Shown piece by piece: positions 1-9,355 of a DNA stretch of 64,000 nt. The notes below the pieces were generated by a model. It searched no databases and was not told where the DNA came from. It was given only the letters and a program-made list of their open reading frames with translations. Every line of letters begins with the position of its first letter. Position 1 is the stretch's first letter. The position numbers were made by a program, and so were the translations under genes. The stretch is from Cupriavidus sp. U2 (GTDB taxonomy: Bacteria; Pseudomonadota; Gammaproteobacteria; Burkholderiales; Burkholderiaceae), in NCBI RefSeq assembly GCF_009663685.2, contig NZ_RCOG02000001.1, positions 248,152-312,151 of the forward strand. Reading direction: 5' to 3'.

Positions 1-33
1 TCGTTACCGCTGTGCAGCCGACCCTTCAACCGG

Positions 34-1224
34 TCAGTCCCACGACAACGCGCCGCCGGTCTGGTACTCGATCACGCGCGTTTCGAAGAAGTTGCGTTCC
101 TTCTTCAGGTCGATCATCTCGCTCATCCACGGGAACGGGTTTTCCTCGTTCGGGAACAGCTGGTCCAGGCCGATCTGCTGGCAGCGGCGGTTGCAGATGT
201 AGCGCAGGTAGCCCTTGAACATCGGCGCGTTCAGACCCAGCACGCCGCGCGGCATGGTGTCCTCTGCGTAGCGGTATTCCAGATCCACGGCCTTCTTGAA
301 CAGTTCGGTGATCTCGGCCTTGAACTCGGGCGTCCACAGGTGCGGGTTCTCGAGCTTGATCTGGTTGATCAGGTCGATGCCGAAGTTGCAGTGCAGCGAT
401 TCGTCGCGCAGGATGTACTGGTACTGCTCGGCGGCGCCGGTCATCTTGTTCTGGCGGCCCATGGCCAGGATCTGCGTGAAGCCCACGTAGAAGAACAGGC
501 CTTCCATGATGCAGGCGAAGACGATCAGGCTCTTCAGCAGCTTCTGGTCGTTCTCCGGCGTGCCGGTCTTGAACGACGGATCGGTCAGCGTGTCGATGAA
601 CGGGATCAGGAACTCGTCCTTGTCGCGGATCGACTGCACTTCATGGTACGCGTTGAAGATCTCGGCCTCGTTCAGGCCCAGCGATTCCACGATGTACTGG
701 TACGCGTGCGTGTGGATCGCCTCTTCGAAGGCCTGGCGCAGCAGGTACTGGCGGCATTCCGGCGCCGTGATCTGGCGGTAGGTGCCCAGCACGATGTTGT
801 TGGCGGCCAGCGAGTCGGCCGTCACGAAGAAGCCCAGGTTGCGCTTGATGATGCGGCGCTCGTCCTCGGTCAGACCGTTCGGGTCCTTCCACAGGGCGAT
901 GTCGCGCGACATGTTGATTTCCTGCGGCATCCAGTGGTTGGCGCAGCCGGCCAGGTACTTTTCCCAGGCCCACTTGTACTTGAACGGCACCAGCTGGTTC
1001 ACGTCCGTGGCGCCGTTGATCACGCGCTTGTCGGCGGCGTTCACGCGGCGCGTGCTTTGCGCGGCGGCGGCGTTCGGGTTGTTGCCGAGGATGCCCGTCG
1101 GCGCGGTGGCGGCCGGCGGCAGCACGCCTTGCTGGTCGGGCGTGGCGGACGGCGCGGCGGGTTGCAGGGCAGGCTGCGGCGCAGCTTGCGGCGTGGCTTG
1201 AACGTCGTCGTCCCAGCTCAGCAT
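34..1224 (-). CDS. nrdB: Class Ia ribonucleoside-diphosphate reductase, beta subunit
   Basis: This is the small subunit of aerobic ribonucleotide reductase. It houses the di-iron centre and the tyrosyl radical that NrdA uses to make dNTP precursors in the cytoplasm. The protein has 396 residues. Residues 8-58 form a Pro/Ala/Gln-rich low-complexity extension absent from E. coli NrdB. The core then shows D137, the EExxH pair at 167-171 and Y175, which has the His-plus-four spacing of the E. coli radical tyrosine. A second ExxH (DESLH) lies further on. The ATG at 1224 is the only start that keeps the whole frame. It lies 137 bp behind nrdA on the same strand and probably shares its NrdR-controlled transcript, although a REP-like palindrome sits in the gap. 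Confidence 0.96.
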   Translation of the reverse strand: MLSWDDDVQATPQAAPQPALQPAAPSATPDQQGVLPPAATAPTGILGNNPNAAAAQSTRRVNAADKRVINGATDVNQLVPFKYKWAWEKYLAGCANHWMPQEINMSRDIALWKDPNGLTEDERRIIKRNLGFFVTADSLAANNIVLGTYRQITAPECRQYLLRQAFEEAIHTHAYQYIVESLGLNEAEIFNAYHEVQSIRDKDEFLIPFIDTLTDPSFKTGTPENDQKLLKSLIVFACIMEGLFFYVGFTQILAMGRQNKMTGAAEQYQYILRDESLHCNFGIDLINQIKLENPHLWTPEFKAEITELFKKAVDLEYRYAEDTMPRGVLGLNAPMFKGYLRYICNRRCQQIGLDQLFPNEENPFPWMSEMIDLKKERNFFETRVIEYQTGGALSWD

Positions 1225-1309
1225 GTTGTGTTCTCCGATGATTCGATTAGGGGCGGCTGGTGGCCAGCATCACGCATCCGGGTCAGGATGCGCCGGCCCT
1301 CTCCCCCGG

Positions 1310-1335
1310 CCCCTCTCCCGCATGCGGGAGAGGGG
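1310..1335. repeat. REP-like palindrome between nrdA and nrdB
   Basis: A 26-bp perfect palindrome with arms CCCCTCTCCCGCA and TGCGGGAGAGGGG. It is flanked by more C/T-rich and G-rich sequence. A near-identical element occurs at 34106-34132. The form (CTCCCGC..GCGGGAG inside C/T-rich flanks, intergenic, between co-directional genes) is that of REP-type elements seen in many GC-rich proteobacteria. In RNA it would form a strong hairpin between nrdA and nrdB, with no T tract. Confidence 0.7.
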
Positions 1336-1361
1336 AGAAACCCGAGGGGGTTGGTATGACG

Positions 1362-4310
1362 TTACTGGCAGGCCTCGCACTCTTCAAAGCCGGGGTCGCC
1401 CGGACGCATCGTGCAGACCGCGCCTTCGGCTTCCGGCATGGCCGGGGCCGCAGCGGCGGCGGCGTCGATGGCCGACTGGCCGTCCGCGCCCGACGACACC
1501 GCGTTCAGCGAGCCGCGCGTCACGGTGGACTTCTCCACGTGCGTGGCGGCCATCGTGCGCAGGTAGTACGTGGTCTTCAGGCCACGCAGCCAGGCCAGCT
1601 TGTACGTGTCGTCCAGCTTCTTGCCCGATGCGCCGGCCATGTAGATGTTCAGCGACTGGGCCTGGTCGATCCACTTCTGGCGGCGGCTTGCGGCCTCCAC
1701 CAGCCAGGTCGGCTCCACTTCGAAGGCCGTGGCGTAGATGTCGCGCAGGTCTTGCGGGATGCGGTCGATGCGGGCCAGCGAACCGTCGAAGTACTTCAGG
1801 TCGGCAACCATCACTTCGTCCCACAGGCCGCGGTCCTTCAGGTCGCGCACCAGGTAGTCGTTCACCACCGTGAATTCGCCCGACAGGTTCGACTTCACGT
1901 ACAGGTTCTGGAACGTCGGCTCGATGCAGGCGGACACGCCGATGATGTTCGAAATGGTGGCGGTCGGGGCGATCGCGATGCAGTTCGAATTGCGCATGCC
2001 GTGCTGCTTGATGCGGGCGCGCAGGCTGTCCCAGTCCATCGTCGACGACAGGTCCACGTCCAGGTAGCCGCCGCGCTCTTCGGCCAGCAGCTTCAGCGAG
2101 TCCTGCGGCAGGATGCCGCGATCCCACAGCGAACCCTCATAGGTGCTGTAGCGGCCGCGCTCTTCGGCCAGTTCGGTCGAAGCCTGATAGGCGTAGTAGC
2201 AGACCGCTTCCATCGACGTATCGGCGAACTTCACCGCGGCGTCGCTGGCGTACGGCGTGCGCAGCACGTGCAGGCAGTCCTGGAAGCCCATGATGCCCAT
2301 GCCCACCGGACGGTGGCGCAGGTTCGAATTGCGCGCCTTGTCCACCGCGTAGTAGTTGATGTCGATCACGTTGTCGAGCATGCGCATCGCGGTGCGGATC
2401 GTCTTCTGCAGCTTGGCGTGGTCCAGCACGTGCGTGCCGTCGGCCTGCTGCTTCAGGTGGGCCACCAGGTTCACCGAACCCAGGTTGCACACGGCGATTT
2501 CGCTTTCGTTCGTGTTCAGCGTGATTTCCGTGCACAGGTTCGAGCTATGCACCACACCCACGTGCTGCTGCGGGCTACGGATGTTGCACGGGTCCTTGAA
2601 CGTGATCCACGGATGGCCGGTCTCGAACAGCATGCCCAGCATCTTGCGCCACAGCTGCATGGCCGGCACTTTCTTGAACAGCTTCAGTTCGCCGTTGGCA
2701 GCCTTGGCTTCGTAGCCCAGGTAAGCCTGCTCGAAGGCCTTGCCGACCTTGTCGTGCAGGTCCGGGCAGGTGGCCGGCGAGAACAGCGTCCATTCGCCGT
2801 TCTCCATCACGCGCTTCATGAACAGGTCCGGAATCCAGTTGGCCGTGTTCATGTCGTGCGTGCGGCGGCGGTCATCGCCGGTGTTCTTGCGCAGTTCCAG
2901 GAATTCCTCGATGTCCAGGTGCCACGTTTCCAGGTAGGCGCAGACCGCGCCCTTGCGCTTGCCGCCCTGGTTCACGGCCACGGCCGTGTCGTTGACCACC
3001 TTCAGGAACGGCACCACGCCCTGCGACTTGCCGTTGGTGCCCTTGATGTGCGAGCCCAGCGCGCGCACGTTGGTCCAGTCGTTGCCCAGGCCGCCGGCGA
3101 ACTTCGACAGCAGCGCGTTTTCCTTCAGGGCTTCGTAGATGCCTTCCAGGTCGTCCGACACCGTGGTCAGGTAGCACGACGACAGCTGCGAGCGGCGCGT
3201 GCCCGAGTTGAACAGCGTCGGCGTGGACGACATGAAGTCGAACGACGACAGCAGCTGGTAGAACTCGATGGCGCGGGCTTCGCGATCCTTTTCTTCCAGC
3301 GCCAGGCCCATGGCCACGCGCATGAAGAATGCCTGCGGCATTTCGATGCGCACTTCGTCCACGTGCAGGAAGTAGCGGTCGTACAGCGTCTGCAGGCCCA
3401 GGTAGTTGAACTGGAAGTCGCGCGAGGCGTCCAGCGCGGCACCCAGGCGGGCCAGGTCGTACGTGGCCAGCTTTTCGTCCAGCAGTTCGGCTTCGATGCC
3501 GCGGGCGATGAACTTCGGGAAGTACTCGGCGTACTTCGTCGACATTTCGGCCTGGGTCACTTCGGCGCCCAGGATTTCCTTGCGGATCGTGTGCAGCAGG
3601 ATGCGGGCGGTCACCTGGCTGTAGGCCGGGTCCTTCTCGATCAGCGTACGCGCGGCCAGGATGGCCGAGTCGTAGACCTGCGTCATCGGCACGCCGTCGT
3701 ACAGGTTCTTGAGCGTTTCCTTCAGGATCGGCTCGGCGCTGACGGCATTGCCCAGGCCGCTGCAGGCGTTGTCGATCAGCGCGTGCAGCGCCGCCAGGTC
3801 CAGCGGACGCGTGACGCCGTTGTCCGTCACGTTGAACGACGCACCCGATTCCTGCACGCGGGCCACGGCCTGCGCGTTGGCCTGGGCGCGCTCCTGCGTG
3901 CGCTTTTCGCGGTACAGCACATAGGCACGGGCCACCTCATGCTCGCCCGAGCGCATCAGCGCCAGTTCCACGTGATCCTGCACGTCCTCGATATGGAAGG
4001 TGCCGCCATTCGGACGGCTGCGCACCAGCGCGCGCACCACGGACTGCGTCAGTTGTTCCACCAGCTCGCGCACGCGGGCCGATGCCGCGCCCTGGCCTCC
4101 GTTGACGGCCAGGAAGGCCTTGGTCACGGCCACGGCAATCTTGTTCGGCTCGAACGCCACCACGGCGCCGTTGCGGCGGATCAGCTTGTAGTCCTGGTAC
4201 GACACACCTGCAGCGGCAGGGCTCTGCTGCGAGCTACCGGCTGCTGCGCCACCGATGCCGGTTGCGCCAGTCACGCCGGTGGTTTGTTGTTCGTTTTGGG
4301 CCGTTTGCAT
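1362..4310 (-). CDS. nrdA: Class Ia ribonucleoside-diphosphate reductase, alpha subunit
   Basis: The catalytic large subunit of ribonucleotide reductase, which reduces ribonucleoside diphosphates using a thiyl radical generated through NrdB. At 982 residues it is longer than the E. coli enzyme and closer to the long Pseudomonas type. An ATP-cone begins near residue 40 (KLIRRNG), giving allosteric activity control by ATP/dATP. Catalytic-barrel cysteines are visible in SSCYLTT, NLCTEI and AVCNLGS. The C-terminal shuttle pair CxxC (C978, C981) sits at the very end. The ATG at 4310 is preceded by a GGAG Shine-Dalgarno. It is first in a two-gene unit with nrdB and has a leader of roughly 270 nt carrying a long inverted repeat. 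Two NrdR boxes lie upstream. Confidence 0.97.
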   Translation of the reverse strand: MQTAQNEQQTTGVTGATGIGGAAAGSSQQSPAAAGVSYQDYKLIRRNGAVVAFEPNKIAVAVTKAFLAVNGGQGAASARVRELVEQLTQSVVRALVRSRPNGGTFHIEDVQDHVELALMRSGEHEVARAYVLYREKRTQERAQANAQAVARVQESGASFNVTDNGVTRPLDLAALHALIDNACSGLGNAVSAEPILKETLKNLYDGVPMTQVYDSAILAARTLIEKDPAYSQVTARILLHTIRKEILGAEVTQAEMSTKYAEYFPKFIARGIEAELLDEKLATYDLARLGAALDASRDFQFNYLGLQTLYDRYFLHVDEVRIEMPQAFFMRVAMGLALEEKDREARAIEFYQLLSSFDFMSSTPTLFNSGTRRSQLSSCYLTTVSDDLEGIYEALKENALLSKFAGGLGNDWTNVRALGSHIKGTNGKSQGVVPFLKVVNDTAVAVNQGGKRKGAVCAYLETWHLDIEEFLELRKNTGDDRRRTHDMNTANWIPDLFMKRVMENGEWTLFSPATCPDLHDKVGKAFEQAYLGYEAKAANGELKLFKKVPAMQLWRKMLGMLFETGHPWITFKDPCNIRSPQQHVGVVHSSNLCTEITLNTNESEIAVCNLGSVNLVAHLKQQADGTHVLDHAKLQKTIRTAMRMLDNVIDINYYAVDKARNSNLRHRPVGMGIMGFQDCLHVLRTPYASDAAVKFADTSMEAVCYYAYQASTELAEERGRYSTYEGSLWDRGILPQDSLKLLAEERGGYLDVDLSSTMDWDSLRARIKQHGMRNSNCIAIAPTATISNIIGVSACIEPTFQNLYVKSNLSGEFTVVNDYLVRDLKDRGLWDEVMVADLKYFDGSLARIDRIPQDLRDIYATAFEVEPTWLVEAASRRQKWIDQAQSLNIYMAGASGKKLDDTYKLAWLRGLKTTYYLRTMAATHVEKSTVTRGSLNAVSSGADGQSAIDAAAAAAPAMPEAEGAVCTMRPGDPGFEECEACQ

Positions 4311-4367
4311 GAGGTAACTCCGGTATTAACCCTGAAATGAATACTTCTGTTCTTGTACTGAGACGAC

Positions 4368-4462
4368 AAAGTCCCTAGCAAAATGCGCTATATAAGTCAC
4401 TTGATTCAGGCGATGCCAGATGCGAACCAAACTGCTTGTGCGGACACTTTGCTAGGGACTTT
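4368..4462 (-). repeat. 15-bp perfect inverted repeat in the nrdA leader
   Basis: Arms AAAGTCCCTAGCAAA at 4368-4382 and TTTGCTAGGGACTTT at 4448-4462 are exact reverse complements separated by 65 bp. If transcription starts near 4584, as the NrdR/-10 layout suggests, both arms are in the nrdA mRNA and could close a 65-nt loop just upstream of the ribosome-binding site. They could instead be a pair of oppositely oriented protein-binding sites. No known riboswitch class was recognised. Confidence 0.6.
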
Positions 4463-4553
4463 CGGTACTGCTCCGGCCCGCCAATCCTTGTGCAGTGGAT
4501 CGCGTATCTTGCTGCGACGATTGCTGCACCTGCCGGCCGATTCCCCGGTAGCA

Positions 4554-4569
4554 CCACTAGATGTTGTGG
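4554..4569. promoter_or_regulatory. NrdR box 1 upstream of nrdA
   Basis: CCACTAGATGTTGTGG matches the NrdR consensus (ACACwATATATwGTGT) at about 12 of 16 positions. It sits inside a larger perfect palindrome AGCACCAC-N8-GTGGTGCT. NrdR is the zinc-finger/ATP-cone repressor of ribonucleotide reductase genes and normally binds two boxes in helical phase. The second box starts 31 bp away, which is the spacing typical of the family. Confidence 0.75.
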
Positions 4570-4584
4570 TGCTGTTCAAAACTG

Positions 4585-4600
4585 GGCCTAAGTATAGTGA
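4585..4600. promoter_or_regulatory. NrdR box 2 upstream of nrdA, overlapping a -10 hexamer
   Basis: GGCCTAAGTATAGTGA matches the NrdR consensus at about 10 of 16 positions and begins exactly 31 bp after box 1. On the minus strand TATACT (4596-4591) is a plausible -10, with TGGTCA 16 bp upstream as a weak -35. The box therefore overlaps the core promoter, as expected for repression by NrdR. Confidence 0.65.
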
Positions 4601-5014
4601 AAAGAGACCACATGACCAGTCTTGACAAGCGCGGTCTGGGGTCTTGGCTGGCCGGTGCGGCGGCGCCACATTCCCGCAAAGCGCGCTGCCTCAAGGCTTG
4701 GCGGCGTCACGTTCGGTGGCGCACAAAATTCCGAAAATTTTTTAATGGGAATGGATCACCGATAGGTGACCCAGGATGGGGCGCGCCCGCGACCGCCGGG
4801 GACGCGATTGTAGCCGCCCTTGCGCCGAAATGAAGCGGCGTACACGCAACTGCATCGTGATTTTTCAGCGCGATGACACCCTACGGTGCGTGAGGTTTTG
4901 CCGGCGCCACATTCCCCGTTTTGACGCCACCGGGAGTTTGCGGCGTTTGTGCAACACAGTGATTATCCCTACACAGATTCGCCCGGCCGTGCCGATATGG
5001 CCGACCCTGTCGGT
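4601..5014. other. Non-coding stretch between ampD and the nrdA promoter
   Basis: About 400 bp with no convincing gene: open frames here lack family resemblance and ribosome-binding sites. It holds a 15-bp exact direct repeat, CGGCGCCACATTCCC, at 4661-4675 and 4902-4916. No clear intrinsic terminator was found for ampD. It may also contain upstream activating sites for nrdA. Confidence 0.5.
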
Positions 5015-5626
5015 CTATCGATTCCCCGATTGCGGGCGATAGGGCAGCAGCGCGGCAGGCAGGCCCGCCAGCCTGGCGAACCGGTCCCAGTCGAAATGCG
5101 GCCCCGGATCGGTCTTGCGCCCAGGGGCAATGTCGCTGTGCCCCGCCACGCCCTGGATCGCGTACGCGGCACGCAGCCCGGCCACCAGCGCGGCGGCGGT
5201 GTCGTACTGGGCCAGCGTGAATGGCTGGTCGTCGGCGCCCTCGATCTCGATGCCGATCGAGAAGTCGTTGCAGCGTGGCCGTCCGCAGTATTCGGATTGC
5301 CCCGCATGCCACGCGCGCTGCGTGCATGCCACGAACTGCACCAGTTCGCCGTCGCGGGCGATCAGGAAGTGGGCCGACACGCGCACGTCGCGGATGGTCT
5401 CGAAGAACGGATGGCGCGACGCATCGAGCCGGTTCTGGAAGAACGCCTCGATGTCACCGGTGCCGAACTGGCCGGGCGGCAGGCTGATGTTGTGGATGAC
5501 CACCACGTCCAGCGGCACGCCGTCGGGCCGGGCGTCGAAATTCGGCGACGGCACGCGGCGGGCGGCGGGCACCCAGCCTTGCGCGTCGGGCCTGAATGCG
5601 CGGGCGCCGGCAGCCGCGTCAGACAT
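5015..5626 (-). CDS. ampD: 1,6-anhydro-N-acetylmuramyl-L-alanine amidase AmpD
   Basis: A zinc amidase that removes the stem peptide from anhydro-muropeptides during cytoplasmic cell-wall recycling; in many Gram-negatives its loss derepresses AmpC. The amidase_2 fold is clear, with zinc ligands in VIHNIS and GHSDIAPGRKTDPG and the family segment HPFFETIRD. The frame opens further upstream, but the start at 5626 (MSDAAAGA) is preferred because it overlaps the pilR stop by 8 bp and gives a normal N terminus, for about 203 residues. It is the last gene of the pilS-pilR-ampD unit. The link to pilus regulators looks positional rather than functional. Confidence 0.93.
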   Translation of the reverse strand: MSDAAAGARAFRPDAQGWVPAARRVPSPNFDARPDGVPLDVVVIHNISLPPGQFGTGDIEAFFQNRLDASRHPFFETIRDVRVSAHFLIARDGELVQFVACTQRAWHAGQSEYCGRPRCNDFSIGIEIEGADDQPFTLAQYDTAAALVAGLRAAYAIQGVAGHSDIAPGRKTDPGPHFDWDRFARLAGLPAALLPYRPQSGNR

Positions 5627-7295
5627 CGCGCCCCTCGCCCTCGGCCAGCGGTTCGCCATCGTCGGCGGGGTCGCGGCCATCCCGGCCATCGCGTTCGTCG
5701 CGAATGCCCAGTTGCTGGATGCGGTAGCGCAGCTGGCGGAAGTTCAGGCCCAGCAGCGGCGCGGCAGCCGTGCGGTTGAAGCCGGTCTGGCGCAGCGCTC
5801 GCAGGATCATCGCGCGCTCCACGGCTTCCAGCCGCGCGGGCAGGTCGATCGGGAATTCGATGTCGGCCAGCGCCGCGCCCAGCGGGTCGGTCACCGCACC
5901 GTCGCCGCCCTGCCCGGCTTCGCCAGCATCCACGCCGGGTTCGGGCGCCCGTTCGGAAAGACCGCCCATCGATGGCGCTGCGCCGGTGGCCGGCCAGGTC
6001 GTCGAACTGCCCCACGCGTGATAGCCGACCGGCGCCGGCACGGGCGCGACGGCAGGCATCGGCGGCATGCCCGCCTGCAACAGGCTGGCGCGCTCCATGC
6101 CGGCGTCGAGCGGCCCCAGATCGGCCACGGCGATCTCGTCGGTCTCCGCAAACGCGTAGGCGCGCTCCAGCAGGTTTTCCAGTTCCCGCACGTTGCCCGG
6201 GAACGGATACGCCGCCAGGCGCTCCAGCGCGGCGCGCGACAGCCGTTTGGGATGGGCATCGCCATAACGCGTGGCCAGGTGCTCCAGGATGGCATGCGCC
6301 AGCACGGGCACGTCCTCGCTGCGCTCGCGCAGCGTCGGCATGCGCAGTTCCAGCACGTTGAGCCGGTAGTACAAGTCCTGCCGGAACAGGCCGGCCGCCA
6401 CCATCGCGGCCAGATCCTTGTGGCTGGCGCACATCACGCGCACGTCCACGCTGTCTTCCTTGCTGGCGCCGATCTTGCGCACGCGGCGTTCCTGCAGCGC
6501 GCGCAGCAGCTTGACCTGCATGGCCAGCGGCAGGTCGGCCACCTCGTCCAGCATCAGCGTGCCGCCATGGGCGGCCTGGAAGAAGCCCCCGCGCTCGGCG
6601 TCGGCGCCCGTGAAGGCGCCCTTCACATAGCCGAAGAATTCCGACTCCATCAGCGTTTCGGGAATCGCGCCACAGTTCACGGCCACGAACGGGTGCGCCG
6701 ACCGGGCGCTGATGGCGTGGATGGCGCGCGCGGCGCGCTCCTTGCCGCTGCCGGACTCTCCGCTGATCACCACGGGCGCCATGCTGCGCGCCAGCCGCGA
6801 CAGCGAACGCCGCACCTCGCTGACGGCCGCGGACACGCCGGGCAGCAGCTGCGCCGCGCGGTCGGCCAGTTCCGACGACTCCGCCGGGCTGACGCCATCG
6901 GCTGGCGCGCGGTGCTGCCGCCCCAGCGCGTTCAGGATCAGCGTGCGCAGTTGTTCCAGCGAGACCGGCTTGGCGATGTAGTCGAATGCGCCCGCCTTCA
7001 GCGCATCCACGGCGTTGTCGGCGCTGCCATAGGCCGTGATCACCGCCACCGGCGTCCGCTCGGGCGACGCCGACAGCTGGCGCACGATGTCGATACCCAG
7101 CCCGTCGCCCAGGCGCATGTCGGTCAGCACCAGGCTGTAGCGGCGCTCGGCCAGGCGCAGGCGCGCCTCGGCCAGCGAACCGGCCATCACCACGTCATGG
7201 CCCATGCGGCGCAGCGAAATGTCCAGCAGCTCGCGCAGGTCGGCCTCGTCGTCGATGACGAGAATCGGGGCGGGGGCGGGCGGTCTGGGTGGCAT
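5619..7295 (-). CDS. pilR: Sigma-54-dependent response regulator PilR
   Basis: An NtrC-family transcriptional activator of about 558 residues. The N-terminal receiver domain starts at ILVIDDEAD, has the phosphoacceptor in LVLTDMRLGD, and ends with the conserved lysine in YIAKPV. The central AAA+ domain has Walker A GESGSGKE and the GAFTGA loop that contacts sigma-54. The C-terminal Fis-type helix-turn-helix contains TGFNRTAAAPLLGL. The receiver closely resembles Pseudomonas PilR, and the gene follows a PilS-type kinase after 38 bp. It should activate pilin transcription from -24/-12 promoters; no pilA gene lies in this window. The ATG at 7295 was chosen because the receiver domain begins directly after it, although the frame stays open upstream inside pilS. 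Confidence 0.9.
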   Translation of the reverse strand: MPPRPPAPAPILVIDDEADLRELLDISLRRMGHDVVMAGSLAEARLRLAERRYSLVLTDMRLGDGLGIDIVRQLSASPERTPVAVITAYGSADNAVDALKAGAFDYIAKPVSLEQLRTLILNALGRQHRAPADGVSPAESSELADRAAQLLPGVSAAVSEVRRSLSRLARSMAPVVISGESGSGKERAARAIHAISARSAHPFVAVNCGAIPETLMESEFFGYVKGAFTGADAERGGFFQAAHGGTLMLDEVADLPLAMQVKLLRALQERRVRKIGASKEDSVDVRVMCASHKDLAAMVAAGLFRQDLYYRLNVLELRMPTLRERSEDVPVLAHAILEHLATRYGDAHPKRLSRAALERLAAYPFPGNVRELENLLERAYAFAETDEIAVADLGPLDAGMERASLLQAGMPPMPAVAPVPAPVGYHAWGSSTTWPATGAAPSMGGLSERAPEPGVDAGEAGQGGDGAVTDPLGAALADIEFPIDLPARLEAVERAMILRALRQTGFNRTAAAPLLGLNFRQLRYRIQQLGIRDERDGRDGRDPADDGEPLAEGEGRDV

Positions 7296-7333
7296 GACGA
7301 AGGGATGTCCGGTTGTTGTTGTGGCGATGCGAA

Positions 7334-9355
7334 CTAGCCGGCGATGGCCGCATCGACCACGTCGGGGGTCTCGATGCGCATCGTCAGCACGAATGCCTTG
7401 GCCGGCAGTGTATCGCGAGCCCCGCCCGCCAGCATGCCGGTGCGATCCAGCAACGCGTCGAGCACGATCGCCCCGTAACGCACCTGGGCGTCGTTCGCCC
7501 CGCAGAGTTCGCGCGCCATGAACAGGCCCAGCCCGGTACCCTGCGGATTGCTGGTGAAGAACGGCTCGAACAGGCTGCGCTGCTGCTCGCGCGTGACTTC
7601 GGCCCCATCGTTCCAGACGATCAGTTCGGCGTGGTGCTGGTCCAGCGCGTGGGCCAGCAGCCGGATCGATCCCGGCAGCCGGCTGCAATAGCGCCAGGCG
7701 TTGTCGAGCAGGTTGCCCAGCACCTGTTGCAGCTGCGAGGCATCGAAGATCACCGGCCCCTGCAGGTCCACGGCCACGCGCACCGCATTGGGATTGACCT
7801 CGGCGCGGGCGCCGGCGCGCGAGCGCATCTCCAGCCGCCAGCGGTCGACGATCTCGGGCAGCGCCTGCCCCAGATCCACCGCGCTATGGCCGGCCTTGGG
7901 GCGGCGCGACAACTGCAGCACGTCGGACACCACCTGGTCCAGCCGGCGCACGTTGTCGCTGATGATGCGCAGCAGCCGGGCATCGATGGCGGAACCCTCG
8001 CCGCCGCCCGAATCGGCCAGCAGCTCGTTGGCCTGGCTGATGGCGGCCAGCGGATTGCGGATCTGGTGGGCCACGCTGGCCACCAGCCGGCCCATGGCCG
8101 CCAGTTTTTCCTGCTGCACCTGCTCGGCGATCCGCTCCCAGCTTTCGATATGGACCAGCACCGTGTCGCGCATTTCGCTGCGCAGCAGCGTCTCGTCTTC
8201 CGGGCTCCAGGCCATGGCCTCGTTCTGGGCAATCGCCAGCCGCAGCCGTGCCGCGCCTTCGGCGGACATGTCGTGCAGGCCCGTGGTATCGCCCCCCAGC
8301 GACGACACACCGTTCAGCGTGGCCCGCAGCCCGGCCAGGCCCGGCAGCACGAAGCGCAGGCGCAGCCGGGTGTGCAGCATCGGCGTCCGGCTGGCCGTCG
8401 GGCGCGACGGCAGCGGCAGCAGCTGCAGGATGCGCGGCACGTCGTCCTTGCGCTGGATCCAGTCGCGCAGCATCTCCATCAACGGCTGCAGGCGCGGGAT
8501 GCGGCGCAGGTCGAACAGCACGTTGTCGCGCTCGCCCGCGCGCACCTGGCCCTGCCTGACCCGCTCGTGCGGCTGCACGCCCAGCAGCACGAACGCCGCC
8601 GGGTTGGCGGCCACCACCGCGCCGTGGGCGCGCACCAGCATCACGCCGTCCTGCATGTCGTTCACCATCAGCCGGTTCACCAGCTGCTGCATGCGCAGTT
8701 CCTGCTCGCGCGCCAGGGCCAGCTGTTCCTGCGCGAGCTGGCGGTTCGCCAGCATGTACATCAGCAGCGCGGCGATCATGAACACCAGCCCGAACAGGCC
8801 GGAGCCCAGCAGGTTGGCGTCGGCCTGGCGCACCAGCAGCGTCTGGACGAACGGATTGGCCATCACCAGCATGGCCGACACCGCAGCGGTCAGCAGCGCG
8901 AACATCAGGCTGGTCAGCGCCCCGGCCTCCAGCGCGGGCAGCAGGAAAATCATCGCCAGCCCTTCGCCGTGATTGCCGCTGCGGCCCAGCACCATATAGA
9001 TGGCAGCCAGCAGCGCCAGGTCGACGATGACCTGCGCGCGCACCCGCACATGGAAATGGCGCCGCCATAACGTGCCCAGCAGCGTGGCCAGCCCGATGCA
9101 CAGGTACGGCACCACCACGGGAATCGCGGCGGCCGTGCGCGCACTTGCGGCCAGGTCCGCCACGGCCACGCCGGCACCGCCACGCTCCAGCGGCAGCCAG
9201 GCGTAGCCCAGCAGCAGCACGGCCACGGTGGCGCGGGTCCAGCAGAAGTAGCGCAGCAGGCGCCAGTGGAAGTCGGGCGGCTCGGGCTGGCGCCAGAGAT
9301 CGGACAGCGTATGCCAGCCGCTCAACCGGGACCAGACCGACGCCCGCCGCTTCAT
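7334..9355 (-). CDS. pilS: Sensor histidine kinase PilS
   Basis: A 673-residue inner-membrane sensor kinase partnered with PilR. Roughly residues 35-235 contain about six hydrophobic helices, followed by a PAS-like region (NDMQDGVMLV). The HisKA domain has the phosphorylated histidine near residue 430 (AHQIRNPLAAI). The ATPase domain shows an N box (NLLDNAW) and G box (GTGLGLF). This is the six-helix PilS architecture, in which the kinase senses pilin in the membrane. The insert between PAS and HisKA is long. The start at 9355 overlaps the preceding small gene by 4 bp (ATGA), indicating translational coupling. Confidence 0.9.
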   Translation of the reverse strand: MKRRASVWSRLSGWHTLSDLWRQPEPPDFHWRLLRYFCWTRATVAVLLLGYAWLPLERGGAGVAVADLAASARTAAAIPVVVPYLCIGLATLLGTLWRRHFHVRVRAQVIVDLALLAAIYMVLGRSGNHGEGLAMIFLLPALEAGALTSLMFALLTAAVSAMLVMANPFVQTLLVRQADANLLGSGLFGLVFMIAALLMYMLANRQLAQEQLALAREQELRMQQLVNRLMVNDMQDGVMLVRAHGAVVAANPAAFVLLGVQPHERVRQGQVRAGERDNVLFDLRRIPRLQPLMEMLRDWIQRKDDVPRILQLLPLPSRPTASRTPMLHTRLRLRFVLPGLAGLRATLNGVSSLGGDTTGLHDMSAEGAARLRLAIAQNEAMAWSPEDETLLRSEMRDTVLVHIESWERIAEQVQQEKLAAMGRLVASVAHQIRNPLAAISQANELLADSGGGEGSAIDARLLRIISDNVRRLDQVVSDVLQLSRRPKAGHSAVDLGQALPEIVDRWRLEMRSRAGARAEVNPNAVRVAVDLQGPVIFDASQLQQVLGNLLDNAWRYCSRLPGSIRLLAHALDQHHAELIVWNDGAEVTREQQRSLFEPFFTSNPQGTGLGLFMARELCGANDAQVRYGAIVLDALLDRTGMLAGGARDTLPAKAFVLTMRIETPDVVDAAIAG

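Noticed and set aside
1260-4340. A very long open frame antisense to nrdA (over 1000 codons), and similar ones opposite ffh, proS, secA and the mur genes
   Set aside because: They mirror GC-rich codon bias of strongly conserved genes on the other strand, show no family motifs, and are rich in Arg/His/Val as expected of antisense frames.
4881-5327. Alternative frames in the ampD downstream region as a separate gene
   Set aside because: They overlap ampD in another frame and lack motifs or ribosome-binding sites.
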